A stretch of DNA of 32,175 bases from Holophagae bacterium (GTDB lineage Bacteria; Acidobacteriota; Thermoanaerobaculia; Thermoanaerobaculales; Sulfomarinibacteraceae). A program made the position numbers and the translations under genes. This document shows, in pieces, positions 1 through 7,088 of the stretch. The stretch's first letter is position 1. Every line of letters begins with the position of its first letter. Below the pieces are notes generated by a model. The model searched no databases and was not told where the DNA came from. It worked only from the letters and a program-made list of their open reading frames with translations. The stretch covers positions 1 to 32,175 of the forward strand of contig JAUXDC010000008.1 in NCBI GenBank assembly GCA_030618605.1, given 5' to 3'.

Positions 1-10
1 TCTCTGGTCA

Positions 11-43
11 GAAAAAAGTCGGCTCCCCGGGGGAAGGGAGCCG
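11..43 (-). terminator. Possible Rho-independent terminator reading leftward
   Basis: Positions 20-27 and 36-43 form a perfect 8-bp GC-rich stem around an 8-nt loop. On the minus strand the stem is followed by ACTTTTTTC, a run of six T. That is the layout of an intrinsic terminator for leftward transcription. No clear minus-strand gene ends here, so its client is unknown. On the plus strand the same hairpin directly precedes the AAAGGAGG of the small frame at 58-114, so it could instead be a leader structure. Confidence 0.35.
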
Positions 44-57
44 AAAGGAGGAGTTGG

Positions 58-114
58 ATGAAGCGCTTGACTCCATCCCTGCGATTCGTCCCAATCGGGG
101 GACGTCTGGTATGA
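58..114 (+). CDS. Possible 18-aa peptide
   Basis: An ATG at 58 follows a near-perfect Shine-Dalgarno AAAGGAGG (44-51) by 6 nt and opens 18 codons ending in TGA. The peptide is basic and short, beginning MKRLTPSLRFVP and ending GGRLV. I do not recognise it. The ribosome-binding site is the only real support, because a frame this short is expected by chance. It could be a leader peptide, a small secreted or signalling peptide, or nothing. The hairpin at 20-43 abuts its ribosome-binding site. Confidence 0.2.
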   Translation: MKRLTPSLRFVPIGGRLV

Positions 115-146
115 AATACGGATGTCCAACGAAAAGGTTCTTACCC

Positions 147-309
147 AGGAGGGTGTAGGGCATTGAACAGCTAAGCCTTTCGGGTGTCGTAAAGACCCTT
201 TTTCGTTGCATCCTCGGCCCGTACGGTGAGTATAGCGTCTCGAATGCGCCTCAAATGGCACTTCACGACCCTCCGAAATCCATCCGCCGTCAATGCCCTA
301 CACCCTCCT
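147..309. repeat. 163-bp fold-back element with 20-bp inverted ends
   Basis: Positions 147-166 and 290-309 are exact reverse complements over 20 bp. Inside, the two halves continue to match imperfectly, for example around 178-210 against 245-280, so the whole element can fold into one long interrupted hairpin. It has no coding capacity. The form suits a miniature inverted-repeat element or a large REP-type repeat. It resembles the elements at 19255-19415 and 26168-26334 in size and form, but not clearly in sequence. Confidence 0.6.
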
Positions 310-380
310 AGCGGAGCCGGAACCAAAGGCCGTGACCTAAGGTTTGAACCCAAATCTCGCGGTTGCCGGTCGTTCATGGC

Positions 381-3116
381 ATGGTATGGCATGGTAATGG
401 TGTGACAACCTCAGCCGCTGACTTTCTCAGTCTCGCAGAACGAGAGGCCTCCCGGCACGGTGGCGAGAGCATGGTATTCCTCAGGGAGCTGCTTCAAAAT
501 GCCAGAGACGCCGGAGCGCGAAAGGTCGTCATTGAAACCAGGGTCGAGCAGGGTGTCGAGGCGATCACGGTGACGGATGACGGGAGAGGAATGGCCCTGG
601 AGCATGCCCAGCGCTTTCTTTTGACCCTCTACGCCTCGAGCAAGAGGGGAAACGCAGATACCGCTGGGCAATTCGGTGTTGGTTTCTGGTCGGTTCTGAG
701 ATTTGAACCGACCGAGATCACCCTTCGGTCGCGCTCGGTGGGGGCCGAGGAAGGCTGGGAGATCGTCTTCGATTCCGGCCTGGGGGTACGTGACCATAGA
801 AAGTGCCGGATGCCGGTGGGCACCTCCATCCGGATGGTACGTCCGGCACGTACCGGCGATCTTGGGACGTCGGCATGGGAATTGGTTCGGCGGGATTCGC
901 GCCATCTCAGGCAGACGGCACCTTCCGAGGAATTGCTGGAGGTTCTTGTCAACGGTCGCCAGGCGACAGAACCGATAGCAGCCCAAGAACCGGGCATTGT
1001 GTTTCGTCGATCCGGTCTTCGGGGTGCAGTTTCTCTGGGAGCAATTCCAGAGGTGATACTGCTGGCCCACGGTCTCAGGGTCCGGGCGGCTGCCTCTGTC
1101 GATGACCTGCTGCTTCGCCCGGATCGTCGGCTCAAGAAATATTCCCAGGTCCCAACCTCCGGGTTGTCGCCCCGTGTCGTTATCGATAGCGATCGTTTGG
1201 CCGTGTTGATGGACCGTGGCGACGTGGCACAAGACCGGGCTCTGGTTGCCGTAGCTCGAGTCATCCGGTCGGAGACCCGCCGTCTGTGCGAAATGGAGCT
1301 GGAACGCCTGGCGCCTCGGTCTTTATGGCAGAGAATCCGAGATACCGCGGTTGGTCGCCGGCTTGCGATTGGTGTCAGCGTATTGATGCTGGCCGGTGTG
1401 GTCTTCGGGCTGTGGGGCGCCGCCATTTTGAACGAGAGACTATCCCGCTCGGGAATCCCAGGCCCTCCTCCCGCAGCCGGAGGATTGACGCCCAAATCGT
1501 ACTTTGATCGGTCATTTTCGTATGGCGGTCCGGTGACCGAAAGGATCGAAGGTGTCGGAGGCGTTCCCGACCTCGCGTACCGACCCCCGGATCAACGGCC
1601 GTTCCTGGCGGCCTTCCACGTTGCCGGTATCGACGAAGGAGGAAAGCCGCTCAAGAATGAGTGGCCGTTGCGGTTGGCCGAAAGGTGGGATGGTAGCTCT
1701 GCGTCGAGCCTCAAAATTGAGCTTGGTTTTCTGGCATCCACGCCTCTGCTGAGGCTTCCGGTTTCGACGGGTCACGTTGTTGACGCGGCATCGGTTCTGC
1801 TCAATGGACACTCTGCGAATTTGTGGTTGACGCCCGACAACGAGCCGGTCCTGCGCCTGGATTCAGAGAAGGCAGGACGGGTTGCCTATCGGACCGTCGA
1901 GCGCGCGTTCGAGATACAGGGTGCCGGGCGTTGGCCTGTTCTTCCGCCTGCTGTGGCTCGAAGGGCAGCCGGCCTTGAGAAATTGCCGTCCGCGCAAAGG
2001 GTTGATGAGGCAATAAAGCTGGTCAGGGTCTCGCTGGGCTCATCCGGGCAGTTTGAAAATTCGAATTCAGGTAACTCGCAGCCGGCAGGTTTTTTCGGCC
2101 CGGTCTTCAGGGCCGGGGGCGGTGATTGCGATGTCGTCAATACCGTCCTGGCGGCCGTTCTCAGCAAGGCCGGGCTGAGATCCAGATTGGCTATTGGTTG
2201 GAGAGGGGCCGGGGGAGCACCGATGCCGGGTCTTCATGCGTGGGTTGAAGTCGATCTGGGAGCGGGTCGGTGGGTTCCTGCCGACGCGACGGTCCCGATA
2301 ACGGGTGGGGCGGTCGTGCCACAAACCGAACAAACAGTTGAACTGTGCATCAATGATCGTCCCGAAGGGAATCCGGATCGGTCACTTTGGAGGGTCGGCC
2401 TGCTGGGAGGGAGTTCCCTGATTTTGGTCGTCGTGCTTGTGGTGAGGAAGTTCAAAATTCAACGGGAGTTCAATACACCCGGCGACCTCGACACTGGACC
2501 TCTGGTCGAGTCGTTGGTGCGGGACCGGGAGGCATGGCCTGGGTTTGCCGGGGCCAGGAGGCGCGACCTGGTTCCGGCTCACGGAGCGGATCGGCAGTCT
2601 CTGGCGGGTATTGAAGATGCCGCCTTGAGTATGGACCTTTTCGTTGCTGAGTCTCCGGGCGAATGGGTGGCGCGGGCCAGAGAGGGAGGCGCCATGGTCC
2701 TTGACGGGTCGACTCATGCCGGGCGCGTTGCGGCTTCGGCATTCGGCGCTTTTGACCTCGGTCGATGGGAGGATCTTTGGCAGCGATCCCGAACTGATTC
2801 GTTGTGCTTGGAGATTCAAGAAGCCCTCCTCCAAAACGGGATGAAACTGAAAATTCGACGTGCAGACGGCGTAGCGGGTGGCGTTGGCTCAGGATTCTTG
2901 GTGGACGGTGGGGCGACGGCTTGGATGGTGATTGACGACGATAACCGTCAGTGGCGGTTGTGTCGCGATCGTATGGAAGAGAATCGTGCGGAGGCGATTT
3001 TCCGTGCCGTCGATATCGTCTTTGCAGTCTTGCCGTCATCCGGGGCGCCGGCCCAACAGGCCCTGGCGGCGCTGGCCCGGGATGCATTGAAGGCCATGGA
3101 GCAACGGCCGGTATGA
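381..3116 (+). CDS. Membrane protein fusing a GHKL/Hsp90-type ATPase to a transglutaminase-like domain
   Basis: Residues 1 to about 150 form a GHKL ATP-binding domain. The N-box reads RELLQNARDAG (Glu36, Asn40), the G1 box TDDGRGM (Asp66) and the G2 box GQFGVGF (96-102), as in Hsp90, MutL and histidine kinases. Linker sequence follows, then a membrane segment at about 327-350, a roughly 320-residue region and a second membrane segment at about 671-688. The region between them ends in a transglutaminase-like fold with a plausible Cys-His-Asp triad: Cys583 in GGGDCD, His619 in GLHAW and Asp635 in PADAT. A cytoplasmic tail of about 220 residues closes the protein. The likely topology is ATPase inside and transglutaminase-like domain outside. 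ATG 381 lacks a clear ribosome-binding site; TTG 363 and GTG 402 are alternatives. The stop overlaps the next gene's ATG, so the two are translationally coupled. The substrate is unknown. Confidence 0.85.
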   Translation: MVWHGNGVTTSAADFLSLAEREASRHGGESMVFLRELLQNARDAGARKVVIETRVEQGVEAITVTDDGRGMALEHAQRFLLTLYASSKRGNADTAGQFGVGFWSVLRFEPTEITLRSRSVGAEEGWEIVFDSGLGVRDHRKCRMPVGTSIRMVRPARTGDLGTSAWELVRRDSRHLRQTAPSEELLEVLVNGRQATEPIAAQEPGIVFRRSGLRGAVSLGAIPEVILLAHGLRVRAAASVDDLLLRPDRRLKKYSQVPTSGLSPRVVIDSDRLAVLMDRGDVAQDRALVAVARVIRSETRRLCEMELERLAPRSLWQRIRDTAVGRRLAIGVSVLMLAGVVFGLWGAAILNERLSRSGIPGPPPAAGGLTPKSYFDRSFSYGGPVTERIEGVGGVPDLAYRPPDQRPFLAAFHVAGIDEGGKPLKNEWPLRLAERWDGSSASSLKIELGFLASTPLLRLPVSTGHVVDAASVLLNGHSANLWLTPDNEPVLRLDSEKAGRVAYRTVERAFEIQGAGRWPVLPPAVARRAAGLEKLPSAQRVDEAIKLVRVSLGSSGQFENSNSGNSQPAGFFGPVFRAGGGDCDVVNTVLAAVLSKAGLRSRLAIGWRGAGGAPMPGLHAWVEVDLGAGRWVPADATVPITGGAVVPQTEQTVELCINDRPEGNPDRSLWRVGLLGGSSLILVVVLVVRKFKIQREFNTPGDLDTGPLVESLVRDREAWPGFAGARRRDLVPAHGADRQSLAGIEDAALSMDLFVAESPGEWVARAREGGAMVLDGSTHAGRVAASAFGAFDLGRWEDLWQRSRTDSLCLEIQEALLQNGMKLKIRRADGVAGGVGSGFLVDGGATAWMVIDDDNRQWRLCRDRMEENRAEAIFRAVDIVFAVLPSSGAPAQQALAALARDALKAMEQRPV

Positions 3117-4618
3117 CTGAACTCCTGCTCTCGGTTGATCCGGACGCGGCATTCGACGCGGTGGCTCATGATCAAATCGGCGGCCCCTATCAGGTTCCGG
3201 CCGAATTGGTCCGCCTGGTCCTTGCCTTTGGCGCCACCACCGTCGACGTTCAATGCCGAAGGGGCCGGGTCGTGGTCGATGCGCCTGGGGCGGTCCTGCC
3301 GGAGTCAGCCACCGAAGCGCTGAGGCGGGCCTCGTGTCAGGGAAAGGATGTCGTGAGGATTCAGGCCCTGGCGACTCTGGAGGATCTCGACGCCTCGGCC
3401 CTTGGATGGGCGGTTGGGTTACGTCCGCGGCGGCTGGTGATCCGTTCGTGGGCGAGGGGACGGTCGACGACACTCAAGGCCAGGGGCCGCGAGGCACTTC
3501 ATCTTTCGCACGGCGGCGGTCGGCCGGAAGACGGGGTTTTCATCGAATTGACCCGGCCGCAGCTGAATTTCAAACGAGCTCACAGGTGGCTCGAGATAGC
3601 CTGTCGTTTTGCAGTCGTGCCCGTCGTCGTCAACGGCCGGAATGTGCAACGCGACATGGACTCAGGGTGTTTCCGGGCCCGCATCGCAACGCCCTTGCCG
3701 GCCGTGATCGGGCTTGGAGTCGATCTGGGCGCACCAAGGCTGTGGTTGCTGCGCCATGGGGTGGTGGCGACTCGTGTTGGTGTTCCCAACTGGCCGCCTT
3801 TCGAAGCGGCCGTCGAATTACAGGGCCTGGTGCAGGGCAGGGTTTCGGCAGCGCAGCTCAGGGAGGCTATGACGCCGCATCTTCAGGCGTTGATCTCCCG
3901 TGTCGTCGAGTTGACTCTGAGGGTCGTCCCGCGCCTCTCCGAGTTGAGTGCCGACCATCGACAACGAATTATGTCCGCGCTGTTCAAGGCTGCGGAGAGG
4001 GGTCTGGCACTCCAGGCGATCCGGCAATCGCCCCTGGTGGAAATCGTCGATGGCGATACCAAACGATGGGTGTCGCTCGAGGCCCTGGAACAGTGGCCGG
4101 GGCCGCTACCGGGAGTTCTCGGAAATGATGCGAAACCCGGGGAGATTGAGACACCTCACATGCTCCTCGGTCTGGGAGAACGGCAGAGGGTTGCCGCCTT
4201 GATTGGCAGAATCCTGCCAGGCGCCGTCATCAGGCCGCTCGGTCCGGCGCCGGCTTTCAGACGATCGGTGCGTGCGGTGCTGGTGTTCCTTCGTGGCTTG
4301 CTGGGGCCCCACTCACTTCCCAACAGCCGTTTGACACATGAGGAGAGAGGCCTGATCGAGGCATTGGAGGGTGCTTTGAGGGTTGGGGGACGACCGGTCG
4401 CCGTCTCACTGTGCCCTGGTCGGGGTGTGCCCCGAACCATTGTGCGCCGCCTGATCCTGGCCCGGGACCGAACGGAAACTCGCCAGGCTGTTCTGGCGGT
4501 TTCGATGGACCCGGCATGGGCCTATGTCGTTGCTGTCGCAATGAAAGGGCCGGACTGCACGGTGGCGTCCAAAATTCGATCGGCCTGGTTTCTTCGGAAT
4601 TCCGGGGGTCTGGTGTAG
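3113..4618 (+). CDS. Degenerate GHKL/Hsp90-like protein, partner of the upstream ATPase
   Basis: This 501-residue soluble protein starts at an ATG overlapping the previous stop (ATGA). The frame is open further upstream, but the overlap marks the natural start. Residues 20-185 follow the order of a GHKL domain: a helix at the N-box position (about 28-40), a strand pair ending VVVDAPGAV at the G1 position, ALATLEDLDASALGWAV at the G2 position, and a later strand with VVVNGR. The N-box Asn and the Gly-rich G1 and G2 residues are missing, so ATP binding is doubtful. Residues 190-501 match nothing I recognise; they are rich in Arg and Leu and have no membrane segment. I infer a catalytically dead paralogue that pairs with the active ATPase. 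The GHKL assignment rests on the order of motifs by eye; a weak Hsp90 (HtpG)-like relative is the alternative. Confidence 0.7.
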   Translation: MTELLLSVDPDAAFDAVAHDQIGGPYQVPAELVRLVLAFGATTVDVQCRRGRVVVDAPGAVLPESATEALRRASCQGKDVVRIQALATLEDLDASALGWAVGLRPRRLVIRSWARGRSTTLKARGREALHLSHGGGRPEDGVFIELTRPQLNFKRAHRWLEIACRFAVVPVVVNGRNVQRDMDSGCFRARIATPLPAVIGLGVDLGAPRLWLLRHGVVATRVGVPNWPPFEAAVELQGLVQGRVSAAQLREAMTPHLQALISRVVELTLRVVPRLSELSADHRQRIMSALFKAAERGLALQAIRQSPLVEIVDGDTKRWVSLEALEQWPGPLPGVLGNDAKPGEIETPHMLLGLGERQRVAALIGRILPGAVIRPLGPAPAFRRSVRAVLVFLRGLLGPHSLPNSRLTHEERGLIEALEGALRVGGRPVAVSLCPGRGVPRTIVRRLILARDRTETRQAVLAVSMDPAWAYVVAVAMKGPDCTVASKIRSAWFLRNSGGLV

Positions 4619-4668
4619 CATCGGGGGGTCAGATCGCCAAGATCACTATTTTAAAGGAGGAGGGGAAC

Positions 4669-5076
4669 ATGTCGTTGATGTTGTCTGGAATGTTGTTGGC
4701 ACAGGATACGGGGTATGACGCTGCCGGTAGTGCCGCTGGTGCAGCAGGGAGTCTGCTGTTTATGATGATCTGGTTTGCCGTAGTGGTCCTGGCCATCGCC
4801 GGGATGTGGAAGACCTTCGTCAAGGCAGGAAAACCAGGGTGGGCGAGTTTGATCCCGTTCTACAACCTGATCGTACTTCTGGATATTGCTGGCAAACCAC
4901 TGTGGTGGTTCATCCTGCTCTTCATCCCATTGGTGAACTTCGTCGTTGTGATTCTGGTTGGAATCGCCGTTGCCGCGAAATTCGGCAAGGGCGCCGGCTT
5001 CGGTTTGGGCATTGCGTTCCTCCCGATGATTTTCTATCTTATTTTGGGCTTTGGGGACGCGCAGTACCAGGGGTGA
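4669..5076 (+). CDS. Small membrane protein, DUF5684-like
   Basis: This 135-residue protein starts at an ATG 9 nt after AAAGGAGG. An alanine- and glycine-rich N-terminus is followed by about four hydrophobic segments (roughly 28-47, 61-75, 80-104 and 111-130). The motif GKPGWASLIPFYN after the first segment is typical of DUF5684 proteins, which are often found beside signal peptidase or as standalone membrane proteins of unknown function. It lies 50 bp after the degenerate GHKL gene on the same strand and is closed by a strong terminator. It may be read with that operon, although its good ribosome-binding site would also suit a separate small transcript. Confidence 0.75.
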   Translation: MSLMLSGMLLAQDTGYDAAGSAAGAAGSLLFMMIWFAVVVLAIAGMWKTFVKAGKPGWASLIPFYNLIVLLDIAGKPLWWFILLFIPLVNFVVVILVGIAVAAKFGKGAGFGLGIAFLPMIFYLILGFGDAQYQG

Positions 5077-5116
5077 ACGGCCGTTATTAATCGCTCAAAT
5101 GCGGTTTGACTCAACC

Positions 5117-5145
5117 AGCGCCACGGGAGACCGTGGCGCTTTTTT
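5117..5145 (+). terminator. Strong Rho-independent terminator
   Basis: A perfect 10-bp GC-rich stem (5117-5126 with 5131-5140) encloses a GAGA tetraloop and runs straight into a T tract (5140-5145). It lies 41 bp after the stop of the small membrane protein and ends the rightward operon that begins with the GHKL gene. Confidence 0.9.
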
Positions 5146-5318
5146 GTATCGGATCTCAGGTTTCAGGGAACAGGGTACAGGAAGCAGGAAGGGAGCGCAC
5201 GACTCCGATTAGCATTGTGTTTCTTGGACATGTTGAGGTTCCGAAGAGCACGATGCAGGTACGGAGACCTGCGTTCCTGGTGCCCGTAGCGTTGAAGGTT
5301 GGGGTTCCGCGGAGGGTG

Positions 5319-6014
5319 TCAGTCGGTAGCTTTGAACAGTTCATCGAGGGCTTCGGCAGAAGGATCGTCGAGGTGGAGAAACTGGATCCCAATCCCGCTG
5401 ATCCGTTCACGGTCGTCCCTGGTATGCCGGACGACCTCGGCGCGGCCTGTCACCAATTGATCACCGCCGGGGCACCGGAACCTGAAGTCGAATTGTTGGC
5501 CGATGTTCAACATATTGGATGTATCCAGGAGCATTCCTGAGCGGGAAATGTTCTGGGTATAGGTTCGGATCTGGCAATCGCGGCCGCCGATCCCGATGCT
5601 GAGATGGGTCAATAGCCGTATTGGGGTTCGGGTCCCTACATCGATCACTTCGATGATTGCCTGTCGAAGACCGTCCGGGTCATCGATCGAAACAACCCGG
5701 TTGACTCCACTTCCTACATAGGCATTGGCTTCATCGAGACGGTCGCCGGTCGTCAGAACGACCAGTCCGGCATTCCTGCATGGGCTGTCTTTGGACCGGA
5801 CCGTTTGCACGAAATTTTCGAAAGGGTGGTCTCCCAGTGGAAGGGTTGCGATGATACCGTCGTATTGACGACTTTTCACTGCGGCCATTGAGGCGCCAAT
5901 GCCTCGAACGTGGTCCAGATCAAAACCCACCGGTGTCGCCAGAAGGTCCCACAGGTCCGACGTTCCGTCGGCAGCAAACAGGACTGATTTGGAGATCGAT
6001 GGTTTCCGGTCCAT
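5319..6014 (-). CDS. PilZ-domain protein with a degenerate receiver-like N-terminus
   Basis: This 231-residue protein probably binds cyclic-di-GMP. Residues 128-230 form a PilZ domain with both nucleotide-binding signatures: RTPIR (129-133, RxxxR) and NISRSG (155-160, N/DxSxxG), followed by the GIGIQF strand. Residues 8-125 have the alternating strand-helix pattern of a response-regulator receiver, but the strand that should carry the phosphorylated Asp reads DGIIATLPLG, and the usual Lys is replaced in GVNRVVSID. I therefore read it as a pseudo-receiver. A -10-like TACACT lies 7 nt before the ATG, with no Shine-Dalgarno sequence. It may act as an adaptor in motility, polysaccharide export or gene control; the neighbours do not say which. 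Confidence 0.82.
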   Translation of the reverse strand: MDRKPSISKSVLFAADGTSDLWDLLATPVGFDLDHVRGIGASMAAVKSRQYDGIIATLPLGDHPFENFVQTVRSKDSPCRNAGLVVLTTGDRLDEANAYVGSGVNRVVSIDDPDGLRQAIIEVIDVGTRTPIRLLTHLSIGIGGRDCQIRTYTQNISRSGMLLDTSNMLNIGQQFDFRFRCPGGDQLVTGRAEVVRHTRDDRERISGIGIQFLHLDDPSAEALDELFKATD

Positions 6015-6021
6015 TGGGTGA

Positions 6022-6050
6022 AGTGTATCTCAACTCCGAGGGTGTAGGAA
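6022..6050 (-). promoter_or_regulatory. Putative leaderless promoter of the PilZ gene
   Basis: On the minus strand TTCCTA (6045-6050) and TACACT (6022-6027) are 17 bp apart. The -10 ends 7 nt before the ATG, which places the expected transcription start at the start codon. The -35 is weak. Confidence 0.4.
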
Positions 6051-6125
6051 AGAAACTGGTATGTTGGCGTCAACCCGAGCCCGAGCCAGTTCCCCTTCCC
6101 GATGCTTGAGCGTGAGAAATGAGAA

Positions 6126-6217
6126 AGCTATTAGCCATCAGCTGTTAGCAAGACAATTTCACGGCTCTCGGATCGACGCATTCCGAGCTAACCGCTAAGA
6201 GCTAACCGCTAATGGCT
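6126..6217. repeat. GCTAAC/GTTAGC repeat cluster
   Basis: The 12-mer AGCTAACCGCTA occurs at 6186-6197 and again at 6200-6211. A related inverted copy with TTAGC cores lies at 6126-6149, so the left and right parts can partly pair. The cluster ends 10 bp from the stop codon of the minus-strand DDAH-like gene. It looks like a dispersed intergenic repeat and has no coding content. Confidence 0.55.
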
Positions 6218-6226
6218 CCCGCCGGG

Positions 6227-6988
6227 TCAGGAAAAAACCAAACTGCAGCATGTGACGGCGCCTTCGGCCTTGGCCAGTTCGGAAGCGGGGATGGGGATGA
6301 CATCGAACCCCGCTTCTTCGAGGCGGCGGTGGGTCAGGGGAAACTCGGCGGGGTAGATCAGCCGGGGACCGATCATCAGGGCGTTGGCGCCGTGGCCTTC
6401 AGTCGGATCAACCTCGATCACAGTGGAAACCCCGAACTGATCAACATCGACCCACGCAGGGTTGACCAGAACGGCGTCTTCGCCGATCGCCGTCACTGCA
6501 GATTTAAGGTGAAGACAACCGGTGACTGCGGCGGCGGCGACCACATAGCCGTGAGGCTCGAGGAACAGACGAAGTTGTTCGAGCCCGGCCTGATTGCTCC
6601 GGCTCGACAGTCCGACGAAGAAACGACTGCCGATGCGCAGCACATCTCCTCCGTCAAGAATGCCCGGCGCCTCGATCCTTGCCAGGGGTTTGAACTCCTC
6701 CAGTTTCTTGGCAATTGACACAGTCTCCGGCCTGCGGCTAGGGGCGCCCGGGCGGGCGATCACCGCGACCTCGTCGACGACTACCGCGGTGTCTTCGACG
6801 AAGACCGAGTCGGGAAGGTCGGGTTCCGGTGTCAGCGGCAAGACCTGGCACCCGCAGGCCCTCAGTGCCTCAAGGTACATTCGGTGCTGACGTTTTGCCG
6901 CCTCGAGGTCGATCGTTGCGCGATCGAGGTGAGTCAGTTCGCATGCGTTGATGTTGGGGCTGATCTCTCTCGTCAATGCTCGCAGCAT
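6227..6988 (-). CDS. Dimethylargininase (DDAH) family amidinotransferase-fold hydrolase
   Basis: This 253-residue protein matches the usual DDAH length. It has the guanidine-modifying enzyme signatures: FVEDTAVV (Glu65-Asp66, substrate guanidine binding), GCLHLKSAV (His160, general acid-base) and VTCCS near the C-terminus (Cys247, the nucleophile by analogy with human DDAH1, where the first Cys of TCCS is catalytic). The expected reaction is hydrolysis of N-omega-methylated arginine to citrulline and a methylamine; arginine deiminase-like activity on a related substrate is possible. It is transcribed alone, divergently from the phosphatase gene. A -10-like TACAAT lies 6 nt before the ATG and there is no Shine-Dalgarno sequence. 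Confidence 0.9.
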   Translation of the reverse strand: MLRALTREISPNINACELTHLDRATIDLEAAKRQHRMYLEALRACGCQVLPLTPEPDLPDSVFVEDTAVVVDEVAVIARPGAPSRRPETVSIAKKLEEFKPLARIEAPGILDGGDVLRIGSRFFVGLSSRSNQAGLEQLRLFLEPHGYVVAAAAVTGCLHLKSAVTAIGEDAVLVNPAWVDVDQFGVSTVIEVDPTEGHGANALMIGPRLIYPAEFPLTHRRLEEAGFDVIPIPASELAKAEGAVTCCSLVFS

Positions 6989-6994
6989 CTCTCG

Positions 6995-7000
6995 ATTGTA
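6995..7000 (-). promoter_or_regulatory. Putative -10 element of the DDAH-like gene
   Basis: TACAAT on the minus strand ends 6 nt before the ATG, a spacing that predicts a leaderless mRNA. I see no convincing -35. Confidence 0.35.
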
Positions 7001-7088
7001 GCGGATCGAAGCTGTGCTCCTCCTGGGTGAAGATGGTTCTCAGCCGAACCTGACTGCTTCGTTGTCGTATTGTTATAAGGGGGTAGCT

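Larger units (their letters stand above)
1..380. other. Non-coding leader region upstream of the GHKL-transglutaminase gene
   Basis: This stretch has no convincing long gene. It holds a short hairpin (20-43), a possible 18-codon reading frame with a good Shine-Dalgarno sequence (58-114) and a 163-bp imperfect palindrome with 20-bp perfect inverted ends (147-309). The longer open frames on the minus strand run through the palindrome and resemble no family I know. A perfect 10-bp tandem duplication (376-395) covers the presumed start codon of the next gene. Confidence 0.6.

Noticed and set aside
8-211. Open frame on the minus strand at the left edge
   Set aside because: It runs through one arm of the 147-309 palindrome and the hairpin at 20-43, has no ribosome-binding site and matches no family I know.
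147-309. Integron attC site
   Set aside because: The size and palindromic form fit loosely, but the GTTRRRY and RYYYAAC core sites are absent and no integrase or cassette array is present.
381-3116. Histidine kinase
   Set aside because: The GHKL domain is N-terminal and no HisKA-type dimerisation helix with a phospho-acceptor His precedes it; the motifs fit the Hsp90/MutL-type group better.
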